Below, one piece after another: positions 51,383-59,457 of a DNA stretch of 64,000 nucleotides (the stretch's first letter is position 1; every line of letters begins with the position of its first letter). Source of the stretch: JANQIO01 sp965229625 (lineage in GTDB: Bacteria; Pseudomonadota; Gammaproteobacteria; Pseudomonadales; Halieaceae); NCBI GenBank assembly GCA_965229625.1, contig CBDDJJ010000001.1:1922001-1986000 (forward strand). Reading direction: 5' to 3'. A program made the position numbers and the translations under genes. The notes beneath the pieces were generated by a model, which saw nothing but the letters and a program-made list of their open reading frames with translations, was not told where the DNA came from and made no database searches.

Positions 51383-53241
51383 GCTGAATCTCCCTTGCCG
51401 AGGGCGGCGGTTTCACGGTGCAGCGGCGTCACATTGGAACCTGGCAGTTGTTGAATAATCTGCTTGCGGATATTGCGGGCACTGATCGGTGTGCCGTCGA
51501 AACACAGCACCGACTTGAGCTTGTCGGGCCCAAATTCGAACTCGGCCATCAACAGGGTGCGTAACTGGGCATCCCGGTTCTGCTCGATGACAAAAGTGAA
51601 CTGGTGTTGGTCGATAAAGGCTTCGACGTCGTCATTGAACGGGAAGGCCCGAACCCGCATGGCATCAATCATGACGCCCTCGTCGGCCAGGTAGTCCAGC
51701 GCCTCCAGGCTGGAGGCCTCGCTGGTACCGAAAAAGATCACCCCGTAATCCGTGGGTTTCCCGCAGGGCGTGAACTCGGGCTCCGGCACGTACTGTTTTG
51801 CCGTCTCCCACTTCGCCATCAAACGCAGCATGTTGCGCTCATAGGCCTCACCGATCTCGGTGTAGGCAGCGAACTCGTCTCGCGAAGTACCACGGGTAAC
51901 GAAAGCCCCCTTGTCGGGATGCGTGCCGGGAACCGTGCGGTAGCAGATGGCGTCCATGTCCACATCTTCGTAGCGGCCGTACCGTTCCAGTTCATCGAGC
52001 TCGTCCCTGGACAGCACCTTACCGCGGTCGAAGCTGCGCCCGTCCTCCCACCGCAGGGGCTCGGACATATTGTCATTCATGCCGAGGTCGAGATCGCTGA
52101 GCATGATGACCGGCGTCTGCAAGCGCTCCGCCAGGTCGAAAGCCTCGGCGGCCATGTCGAAGCATTCCTTGGGCGTGGACGGGAACAGCAGCACCTGCTT
52201 GGTATCGCCGTGAGAGCAGTAGGCTGCCGACAGGATGTCGGACTGCTGGGTGCGGGTCGGCATACCGGTGGAGGGCCCCGCGCGCTGCACGTCGATCAGC
52301 ACGGTCGGCACCTCGGCAAAGTAGGCCAGTCCCAGGAATTCCTGCATCAGCGAGAGGCCGGGGCCACTGGTGGCCGTAAAGGCCCTGGCGCCGTTCCAGC
52401 TGGCGCCGATGACCATGCCGATGGCGGCCAGTTCATCTTCTGCCTGGATGATGGCGTAGTTGTTGCGCCCCGTGCCCGGGTCGATCCGCAAGCGTCGGCA
52501 GTAGGTTTCAAAAGCTTCTGCCACCGAGGTAGAAGGGGTGATCGGGTACCAGGCCGCGAAGGTGGCACCCCCATAGATGCAACCGAGGGCGGTGGCAGTA
52601 TTGCCATCCATGAGGATGCTGTCGCCCACCAGGTCGCGGCGCTCGACTCGGATGGAAATCGGGCAGTCGAAGTTCTCCCTGGCATACTGATGGCCCAGTT
52701 CCAGGGCGTGAATGTTGGGCTTGATCAGCTTTTCCTTGCCTTTGAACTGGTCGCCCACCAGCCCGGTGAGGGCAGCGAAATCGATATCCAGCAAGGCGGC
52801 CAGGGCGCCCACGTAAATTACGTTCTTGAACAGCTGGCGCTGGCGCGGGTCGGAATACTCCTGGTTGCAGATGCCGGTGAGCGGAATGCCAATAATGTTC
52901 ACGTCATTGCGAATCAGGCGCAGGTCAAGGGGTTTGGTGTTGTCGTAGATGAAGTAACCGCCCGGCTCCACTTCCTGGATATCACGAGGCATGCTCTGCG
53001 GGTTCACCGACAGCACGATGTCCACGCCACCGCGCCGGCCTAGGTAACCTTTCTCGCTCACGCGCACCTCGTACCAGGTGGGCATGCCCTGGATATTCGA
53101 GGGAAAGATATTCTTGGGGCAGACGGGCAATCCCATGCGGAACAGCGCCTTGGCGAACATGTTGTTGGCACTGGCAGAGCCGGTACCGTTCACGTTGGCA
53201 AACTTGATGACGAACTCGTTGACCGATTCAATACTCTTCAT
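51379..53241 (-). CDS. 2-oxoacid:acceptor oxidoreductase, fused gamma-alpha subunit
   Basis: A 620-residue subunit. The first 190 residues are the gamma domain (FANVNGTGSASANNMFAKAL, YLGRRGGVDIVLSVNP). The rest is the alpha domain with AAWYPITPSTSVAEAFE, IIQAEDELAAIGMVIGASWNG, TATSGPGLSLMQEFLGLA and VDVQRAGPSTGMPTRTQQSD, which form the pyrimidine side of the TPP site. The C-terminal domain has VIFFGTSEASSLEALDYL and a Rossmann-like end. This gamma-alpha fusion is the KorA type. It lies 3 bp after the flavoprotein gene and overlaps the beta gene by 4 bp. Confidence 0.92.
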   Translation of the reverse strand: MKSIESVNEFVIKFANVNGTGSASANNMFAKALFRMGLPVCPKNIFPSNIQGMPTWYEVRVSEKGYLGRRGGVDIVLSVNPQSMPRDIQEVEPGGYFIYDNTKPLDLRLIRNDVNIIGIPLTGICNQEYSDPRQRQLFKNVIYVGALAALLDIDFAALTGLVGDQFKGKEKLIKPNIHALELGHQYARENFDCPISIRVERRDLVGDSILMDGNTATALGCIYGGATFAAWYPITPSTSVAEAFETYCRRLRIDPGTGRNNYAIIQAEDELAAIGMVIGASWNGARAFTATSGPGLSLMQEFLGLAYFAEVPTVLIDVQRAGPSTGMPTRTQQSDILSAAYCSHGDTKQVLLFPSTPKECFDMAAEAFDLAERLQTPVIMLSDLDLGMNDNMSEPLRWEDGRSFDRGKVLSRDELDELERYGRYEDVDMDAICYRTVPGTHPDKGAFVTRGTSRDEFAAYTEIGEAYERNMLRLMAKWETAKQYVPEPEFTPCGKPTDYGVIFFGTSEASSLEALDYLADEGVMIDAMRVRAFPFNDDVEAFIDQHQFTFVIEQNRDAQLRTLLMAEFEFGPDKLKSVLCFDGTPISARNIRKQIIQQLPGSNVTPLHRETAALGKGDSA

Positions 53242-53244
53242 GGC

Positions 53245-55026
53245 CTACGCCCCCGCCTTGGTCACGTTGTAGAGGAACTTCTGCATATCCCAGGCCGCCG
53301 TCGGGCAGCGCTCGGCGCAGAGGCCGCAGTGCAGGCACACATTCTCATCCTTGACCATCACCCGCCGGGTCGGCAGGTCAGTAGACACGTATAGGTCCTG
53401 GGCCAGGTTGCCGGCCGGCGCCGACAGCCGTTGCCGCAGCTCATCCTCGTCGCCGTTGGCGGTAAAGGAAATACAGTCCGTGGGACAGATATCCACACAG
53501 GCGTCGCACTCGATACACTTGGGTGTATCGAAAACCGTTTGTATATCGCAGTTCAGGCAGCGCTGGGCTTCATGGAAGGCGGTGTCCACATCAAATCCCA
53601 GTTCCACCTCCAGCTTGCGATCACGCAAGGTGCGCGTCTTGTCGGCCTGGGGAACGATATAACGATGGTCGCTCTCCACCTGGTTGTCATAGCTCCACTC
53701 ATGCACACCCATCTTGGTGGTCAGCAGATTGGTCATCGGCGGCGGGCGATTGCCGACGTCCTGCCCCTCGCACAGCAGGTCAATGGAGATGGCTGCCTGG
53801 TGACCGTGGGCCACCGCGGTAATGATGTTCTCCGGTCCAAAGGCGGAGTCGCCACCGAAGAACACTCTTGGATTGGTAGACTGGAACGTGGTTTCGTCGA
53901 CGACCGGCATATCCCATTTACCGAAGGCGACACCCACGTCGCGCTCAATCCAGGGGAAGGAGTTTTCCTGGCCGATGGCCATCAACACGTCGTCGCAGGG
54001 CATGAACACCAGGTCTTCTCCGGTGGGCACCAGCTCACGGCCGCCGTCCTCGTCGTAAACGGCTTCGACCTTTTCGAAGCGCACTCCCTGCAAGCGGCCG
54101 TCCTCCATGACGAATTCCTTGGGCACATGATTGTCGTAGATAGGGATGTCTTCATGCATGGCATCCTCCTTCTCCCAGGGCGACGCCTTCATGTCGGCAA
54201 AGGGACTGCGAACCACCACACGCACGTCCTCGCCACCCAGGCGCCGGGCGGTGCGGCAGCAGTCCATGGCCGTATTACCGCCGCCCAGCACCAATACCCG
54301 TTTGCCGATGGTCGCCGTGTGCTCGAAAGCGACATTGGCCAGCCATTCGATGCCGATGTGGATATTCGCATCCGCCTCCTGTCGACCAGGCAGTTTCGGC
54401 AGGTCCTTGCCGCGCGGAGCGCCGGTGCCGACGAACACCGCATCGTAATCCATGTCGAGCACGCTCCTGAGGCTGTCCACGTAGTGGTCAAAGGTGGTGA
54501 CCACCCCCATGTCCAGGATGTAGTTGACCTCCTGTCGCAGGACTTCAATCGGCAGGCGGAAGGCGGGAATCTGGCTGAGCATCATGCCGCCGCCTTCCAG
54601 CTGCTCGTCGTACATATGGATGTCGTAACCCAGCGGCATCAGGTCGCGGGCCACGGTGAGAGAGGCTGGTCCGGCGCCGATCAGGGCGACCTTCTTGCCG
54701 TTTTTCTTGCGCGGAATTTTCGGCAGGCGTTTGTCGATTTCGCCATCGGCCTTGTTGTCCGCCGCGACCCGCTTGAGGCGACAAATCGCCACCGGCTCGT
54801 CCTCGACGCGCTCGCGCCGACAGGCGGGTTCACAGGGGCGGTCGCAGGTGCGGCCCAGGACCCCCGGAAACACGTTTGACTCCCAGTTGATCATATAGGC
54901 ATCGTCGTAACGTCCGGCGGCGATCAGACGGATGTATTCGGGAACAGGGGTGTGGGCGGGGCAGGCCCACTGGCAATCCACTACCTTGTGGAAGTACTCC
55001 GGGTCCTTGATGTCTGTTGCATTCAC
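53245..55026 (-). CDS. GltD-like FAD/NAD(P) oxidoreductase with two ferredoxin clusters
   Basis: A 593-residue flavo-iron-sulfur protein. The N-terminal Fer4_20-type domain has Cys pairs (CQWAC at 18-22; CDRPCEPAC at 61-69) for one or two clusters. The FAD site is ALIGAGPASLTVARD (from 114) and the NAD(P) site VLVLGGGNTAMDCCRTA. The C-terminus holds two [4Fe-4S] motifs, CIECDACVDICP and CLHCGLCAERCP. It probably passes electrons between the 2-oxoacid oxidoreductase and NAD(P), replacing a free ferredoxin. It is the first gene of the operon 55026-48967. Confidence 0.9.
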   Translation of the reverse strand: MNATDIKDPEYFHKVVDCQWACPAHTPVPEYIRLIAAGRYDDAYMINWESNVFPGVLGRTCDRPCEPACRRERVEDEPVAICRLKRVAADNKADGEIDKRLPKIPRKKNGKKVALIGAGPASLTVARDLMPLGYDIHMYDEQLEGGGMMLSQIPAFRLPIEVLRQEVNYILDMGVVTTFDHYVDSLRSVLDMDYDAVFVGTGAPRGKDLPKLPGRQEADANIHIGIEWLANVAFEHTATIGKRVLVLGGGNTAMDCCRTARRLGGEDVRVVVRSPFADMKASPWEKEDAMHEDIPIYDNHVPKEFVMEDGRLQGVRFEKVEAVYDEDGGRELVPTGEDLVFMPCDDVLMAIGQENSFPWIERDVGVAFGKWDMPVVDETTFQSTNPRVFFGGDSAFGPENIITAVAHGHQAAISIDLLCEGQDVGNRPPPMTNLLTTKMGVHEWSYDNQVESDHRYIVPQADKTRTLRDRKLEVELGFDVDTAFHEAQRCLNCDIQTVFDTPKCIECDACVDICPTDCISFTANGDEDELRQRLSAPAGNLAQDLYVSTDLPTRRVMVKDENVCLHCGLCAERCPTAAWDMQKFLYNVTKAGA

Positions 55027-55090
55027 TACTTCAACCCTCGGAATATTTTGTTATTTTCAGGCTTCAGTATATGCCAATTCGGCTCGCGAG

Positions 55091-55855
55091 CTAGGGCATG
55101 GCGAGGCTTTCCAACACAGAGTTCAGAGCATTGAGCATGGCCATTATGTCTGCGGGTCGGGACAGTCGGTGATCGCCGTCCTTGATCAACTCGATATGAA
55201 CGTTTCGACCCTGCAGGGCTTCAGCAATCGCCAGTGAGTGCTGCCAGGGAACATCGCTGTCCGCCTGGCCGTGCAGCAACCTGACGGGTAAATCCAGCGC
55301 GATCGGGCCGTCCAGCAGGCAGTGCGCCTCGGCCTCATCCAGCAAGCCCGCTTCGATGCGGTAACTTGACTCCCCCGGGTAGTGACTCGGCATATCGTGG
55401 TAGCCCAACTGCTGGAACGCCTGGCGACCGTCTCCGGAGAGAATCTGCTCTCGCATCCAACGGGTAAAGTCCGGCGCACTGGCAAGGCACAGCAGTGCAC
55501 CCACTCGCTCCGGCCGCGCCAGCGCGGCAAGCAGGGCCATCCAGGCGCCCATGGAGGAACCGACCAGCACCTGCGGGCCGGATGTCACTTCGTCCAACAC
55601 AGCCAGGGTGTCCCGCGACCAGCGGCCAATGCGACCCGCTTCAATCCGCCCGTCAGAGGCGCCGTGTCCGTAGTAATCGAAACGCGTGCACTGGCGGCCA
55701 GCTTCGCGGCACCAGGACTCAAGGGCGAGCGCCTTCTCACCTTCCATATTGGAGTGAAAACCCGTGCAAAACAGCACGCCGGGGTTGAATCCGGGTGTGT
55801 GATGAAATGCCAGTCGGTCACCGTCGACGGTCTCAATAAACTTGCACTGCGCCAC
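55091..55855 (-). CDS. alpha/beta hydrolase (ABHD10/BEM46-like)
   Basis: A 254-residue serine hydrolase from GTG 55855, preferred over an upstream ATG at 55939 because the fold begins there and GAGAG lies about 9 nt before it. The nucleophile elbow is VGSSMGAW (S101), the acid is in LLHGQADSDVPW (D199 or D201) and the His in KDGDHRLSR (H229). Early FCTGFHSNMEGEKA and FDYYGHGASDG are typical of the group that includes mitochondrial ABHD10 (acyl-glucuronide and S-acyl esterase). The substrate is unknown. It lies 64 bp beyond the flavoprotein start on the same strand. Confidence 0.85.
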   Translation of the reverse strand: MAQCKFIETVDGDRLAFHHTPGFNPGVLFCTGFHSNMEGEKALALESWCREAGRQCTRFDYYGHGASDGRIEAGRIGRWSRDTLAVLDEVTSGPQVLVGSSMGAWMALLAALARPERVGALLCLASAPDFTRWMREQILSGDGRQAFQQLGYHDMPSHYPGESSYRIEAGLLDEAEAHCLLDGPIALDLPVRLLHGQADSDVPWQHSLAIAEALQGRNVHIELIKDGDHRLSRPADIMAMLNALNSVLESLAMP

Positions 55856-56061
55856 TGCCCGCTCTCTCCCGCTTCTGTTATCCGTCACACAGCATACTGT
55901 CGAGGCGCAGGGGAACAAGCGCGATATGGAGACAATCACGCGACGCCTGGCGTGGCTCGCTCCAGAGAATTGAACCGCGTACTGCGAGTTCGCAATTCAC
56001 CGGTCCCTCGCTAGAATGGGTGTGAACTTGATACGCCCGCTATGGCGATGGGAGAAACGCT

Positions 56062-56733
56062 TTGGTAGCCGTCCTGAAACAACTGCTGGATCCAGCCACC
56101 CGTGATTCCCTTGTCGCCGACATGGCCCGGGCGCCGATGAAAGACGGTCGCGAGAGTGCCGGCGCCCTCGGCCAGGATCTCAAGTCAACCCAACAGGTGG
56201 ATGCCTCGTCCGAGATTTACCGGAGTATGCTGCAACGTGTCATGAACGCCTTCCAGGCCCACGGCGATTTCAACAGGCACGCCATCCCCCGGCGCATTCT
56301 GCCGCCGCTGTTTGCACGCTACGCCGAAGGGGCGTACTACAAGCGCCACGTCGACAATGCGTTCATGGGTCCGTTCCCGAGTATGCGTACCGACCTGTCG
56401 ATCACCATATTCCTGAACAATCCCGACGAGTATGAGGGTGGCACACTGTCGCTGGAGACACCGTTTGGGGTCCAGGAATACCGGCTCAGCGCCGGCGACG
56501 CGGTGCTCTATCCTACCCACTACCCGCACTGGGTCAGCGAAGTAACCAGCGGCGCCAGGCTGGCCATCGTCACCTGGATCGAGAGCCTGGTGCAGGATCC
56601 CATGCAAAGGGATGTCGCCACCGACATGGCCGAACTGATGGAGTGGGCCATTGAAAGCGACATCGACCAGGACGTGCTGCTGAAAATCGAGAAAGTGCGG
56701 CTCAACCTGCTGAAGATGTGGGCGAAAACCTGA
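56062..56733 (+). CDS. PiuC/YbiX-type Fe(II)/2-oxoglutarate hydroxylase
   Basis: A 223-residue member of the PiuC/PKHD-type hydroxylase family. It starts at TTG 56062, with GGGAGA about 8 nt upstream. The Fe(II) triad is H96 and D98 (YYKRHVDNA) plus H156 (THYPHWVSEVT), and R166 binds 2-oxoglutarate. RTDLSITIFLNNPDEYEGG is the family core. In other bacteria the gene often sits beside TonB-dependent siderophore receptors; here there is none. Its stop lies 10 bp from the convergent TPR-sulfotransferase stop. Confidence 0.92.
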   Translation: MVAVLKQLLDPATRDSLVADMARAPMKDGRESAGALGQDLKSTQQVDASSEIYRSMLQRVMNAFQAHGDFNRHAIPRRILPPLFARYAEGAYYKRHVDNAFMGPFPSMRTDLSITIFLNNPDEYEGGTLSLETPFGVQEYRLSAGDAVLYPTHYPHWVSEVTSGARLAIVTWIESLVQDPMQRDVATDMAELMEWAIESDIDQDVLLKIEKVRLNLLKMWAKT

Positions 56734-56743
56734 GGGCCGCGAC

Positions 56744-58171
56744 TCAGTCCAGGCCCGCCCCGGCGAATAGCGGCGCAAGCTGTTTTTCATAGCGGCGCCA
56801 GGCTCCCACGGCCTTTGCTGACAGCGGCTGCCTGACCTGTGCAAGGCTGGCAGTCGCCACCGGGCTGGTGCTGCGGTGAAAATCATGCCAGCGCTCGGGA
56901 CGCTCCAGCCCGATGTGGCCAAACAGTGCTGCCGTGTTCGCATCCGGCTCCGACACCAGCGCCTCGTAGTCGAGCACCATCATTCTGTCTCCGAGTACCT
57001 GCTGCCAGTGTTGGCACAGGGTGTCGAGACCACGCAGGTACGCCAGGCAGTCCTCCAGCCGTTGGGCCCACTGGTTGCCGGCAATGCGAGAGCGGAAACA
57101 GGACCAGGCCACATCCCGCGGGTCACGCCGTAGCCAGATAAAGCGCGATTCGGGCAGCAGCACGGCCGCCAGCCCCGCGTAATTGTGATTGAGCAGGGAC
57201 TTGTCGGTAAACACCTCTCCCGCGTTAAAGCGACGCCGCACCCGCCCCAGGTAGGTCTGGGCCATCTGCTGCCAGTCCCGGCGCGGGAACTGGTCCGCGC
57301 GCTGCATATCCGCAGGCTCCATACTGGCCAGCGGCAGCGAGGCGACCCGCATCAACATATGCTCCCCGGTTGCGGTTACGCCGGCGGCCGTGGCCAGGAG
57401 TTGCTCCACCAGCGTGGTGCCCGAGCGTGGCGCACCGATTACAAACACCGCGCCTTTGCCCCCCGACGGATTCGCCAGGCGGCTGATGCGCTCGGCACTG
57501 AAACTCCCCCGCAGGCGTGTGTAGTAGTCGAGCTGCGGTTGCAGTGAGAACGGCGAAAGGCGGGCCCTGAGCTGTGCCCCGGCCTGCACCCTGGCGAATG
57601 CCTGGTCGTAATCTCCCGCCGCGTCATAGGCGCGGCCGAGCCCGTATAACAGGGGAATCAACAGGCGCGGATTGTCCAGGCTGGCGGCCAGCTTCTCCAT
57701 CTCGGCAATATCGGCACTGATATCCTCAAATCCACCCAGTAGCGCAATCTGTTCCCACGCCATCGTATGCTGCGGCGCCAGCTGCAAGGTCTTGCGATAC
57801 AGGGCAAGTGCCTGGTCGGATTTGCCGAACCTGGACTGGTAGAGCGCCTCCAGGTAGTAGCCCTCGGCACCGGCCTGGGGCTGAGCCTGCAGTTTGCGCG
57901 CCGCCTGCGCCGCCTCACGGTGACGTGCCACGGCGCCCAGGGCGTTGATGACGGCAATCTGGCGGTGAGGGTCTTCCGGTGCCTCATCCCGCCACTTCTG
58001 CACGGCCGCCAGCACCATATCCTGGTCGCCCAGGGTGGCAGCGAGATTGGCCGCCTGCTGCCAGTCCATGCCGGCGCGGCCCTTCTTCTGTAGCAGCTTT
58101 GCAAGGGCGGACGCAGCCTTATCCAGGTTGCGCGCCTGGACAAGGCCGGTGATCTGTTCCAGGGTGGCCAC
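56744..58171 (-). CDS. TPR-repeat sulfotransferase
   Basis: A 475-residue protein from GTG 58171. Residues 1 to about 205 are helical TPR-like repeats (EALYQSRFGKSDQALALYRKTLQ is the clearest). Residues about 240-470 are a sulfotransferase domain with VIGAPRSGTTLVEQ (P-loop 247-253) and FIWLRRDPRDVAWSCF for the 3'-phosphate, then LDYEALVSEP. The APRSGTT loop is closer to the classical form than in the two tandem copies at 16805 and 17796. Such TPR-sulfotransferases are widespread and mostly uncharacterised. It follows the M19 gene by 2 bp. Confidence 0.85.
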   Translation of the reverse strand: MATLEQITGLVQARNLDKAASALAKLLQKKGRAGMDWQQAANLAATLGDQDMVLAAVQKWRDEAPEDPHRQIAVINALGAVARHREAAQAARKLQAQPQAGAEGYYLEALYQSRFGKSDQALALYRKTLQLAPQHTMAWEQIALLGGFEDISADIAEMEKLAASLDNPRLLIPLLYGLGRAYDAAGDYDQAFARVQAGAQLRARLSPFSLQPQLDYYTRLRGSFSAERISRLANPSGGKGAVFVIGAPRSGTTLVEQLLATAAGVTATGEHMLMRVASLPLASMEPADMQRADQFPRRDWQQMAQTYLGRVRRRFNAGEVFTDKSLLNHNYAGLAAVLLPESRFIWLRRDPRDVAWSCFRSRIAGNQWAQRLEDCLAYLRGLDTLCQHWQQVLGDRMMVLDYEALVSEPDANTAALFGHIGLERPERWHDFHRSTSPVATASLAQVRQPLSAKAVGAWRRYEKQLAPLFAGAGLD

Positions 58172-58173
58172 TA

Positions 58174-59265
58174 TCAGCCGATCGTGTCTTTGAACAGGCG
58201 CAACCAGTTGAGTCCCAGCAACTTCTCAATATCTCCGCTCGACCACCCCCGCCGCTCCAGTACCGCCATCAGGTTGCGATAGCGGTCCGTGTTATCCAGC
58301 TCTGGAATCCAGGGCGGCCAGCGCAGCTGGTAGCTGGGCTTGAACCACTCGGTGCGCGGCACGTACCACTCATCATAGGTCGCCCAGGGGGAGATGCCCT
58401 GGGGCGGGAAATCAGTGGAAATACCGACATGCTCGATGCCCGCGATGTTTACCGCATGATCGATATGGTCGGCATAGTGCTCGATAGTTGTCTCGCCACC
58501 CGGATCGGGTCCGATGAAGTAGCCCAGGGCAATCATGCCGCTGACACCGCCTTTCTCGGCACAGGCACGAATCTGCTCGTCGGTCTTGGCGCGCGGGTGA
58601 CCCGGGCGCACGCTGTCACTCATGGTGTGAGTCATCGCCACGGGACGCTCGGAAAAAGCAATACCATCCAGCGTGGTCTGGCGGCCGCAGTGTGAGAGAT
58701 CAATCAAGACACCGACCTCGTTCATGCGCGCCACGACTTCCAGCCCGAAATCCGACAGGCCCGCATTGGTGCGTTCCAGGCAGCCGTCGCCAACCAGGTT
58801 GCGAAAATTGTAGGTGAGCTGGAAGGCGCGCATGCCGAGGGCATGCAGCGCATCGATATTGGCGACCTCGCCCTCCAGCATCGTGGAGTCCTGGAAGTTC
58901 ATCAGCACCGCTGTGCGACCCGAGGCCTGCGCTCGCTCAAAATCGGCGGCTTCCAATGCCAGCATCAGCTTGTCCTGGTGCGTCTGTACTCGCTCGCGCC
59001 AGTCCACCAGCGCATCGATGGCGGTCTGCAGGTCGCTGCGCGGCAGGCTTTCGACAATGCCGGAATAGTTGGCTGCCCGCAGGCCTGCCAGTGCCTCCTC
59101 ACCCCATTCGCGGCCAAAGCAAAGCGCGTCGATCACCAGCATGTCGTCATAGCTGCGGCTCTCTGCGCGCGCGGCGCCAGCGAGCATGGACGGCACGCCT
59201 GCTGCCGCCAGTAACGCCAGGCCCTGTTTCAATAGCTCGCGCCTGGAACGCTCTGAGTTCGCCAT
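58174..59265 (-). CDS. M19 membrane dipeptidase-like protein with altered metal site
   Basis: A 363-residue protein with a Tat-like signal (SRRELLKQGLALLAAAGVP, ending AGAARAE). The amidohydrolase fold is recognisable: LGMRAFQLTYN, GLSDFGLEVVARMNEVGVLIDLSH (metal His), AMTHTMSDSVRPGHPRAKTDEQI (second His) and EHVGISTDFPP. Yet the HxD motif at the start of the M19 domain is VIDALCFG, and the bridging Glu region reads MNFQDSTM. The usual binuclear zinc site is therefore incomplete. It may have another metal arrangement or a non-peptidase role. Length is near normal. Confidence 0.8.
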   Translation of the reverse strand: MANSERSRRELLKQGLALLAAAGVPSMLAGAARAESRSYDDMLVIDALCFGREWGEEALAGLRAANYSGIVESLPRSDLQTAIDALVDWRERVQTHQDKLMLALEAADFERAQASGRTAVLMNFQDSTMLEGEVANIDALHALGMRAFQLTYNFRNLVGDGCLERTNAGLSDFGLEVVARMNEVGVLIDLSHCGRQTTLDGIAFSERPVAMTHTMSDSVRPGHPRAKTDEQIRACAEKGGVSGMIALGYFIGPDPGGETTIEHYADHIDHAVNIAGIEHVGISTDFPPQGISPWATYDEWYVPRTEWFKPSYQLRWPPWIPELDNTDRYRNLMAVLERRGWSSGDIEKLLGLNWLRLFKDTIG

Positions 59266-59457
59266 GTCACCAACCGTCTACCGAGAATCTGTAAAACACA
59301 GCATAACAATCCCGACAGCGGCAGGTCAGCCATCGGTATCGAGAAGTGTGGCTTCATAAAAAAAGCCTGTTTTCAACGCTTTCTCGTTGACGCCCCTGCG
59401 AGGCTTTGGCCGAATAGCTACAAACAAGAAGCCACAACAGTAGTTTGGGGATCATCT

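Noticed and set aside
51604..54879. Two antisense frames of about 480 codons over the ferredoxin-oxidoreductase genes (51604-53043 and 53431-54879)
   Set aside because: Shadows of high-GC codons; products are rich in His, Gln, Val and Gly without signal peptide, membrane pattern or motifs.
59350..59367. GGCTT...AAGCC inverted repeat with A- and T-runs, resembling a terminator
   Set aside because: The stem is only 5 bp and it lies between two divergent genes, where no transcript should end.
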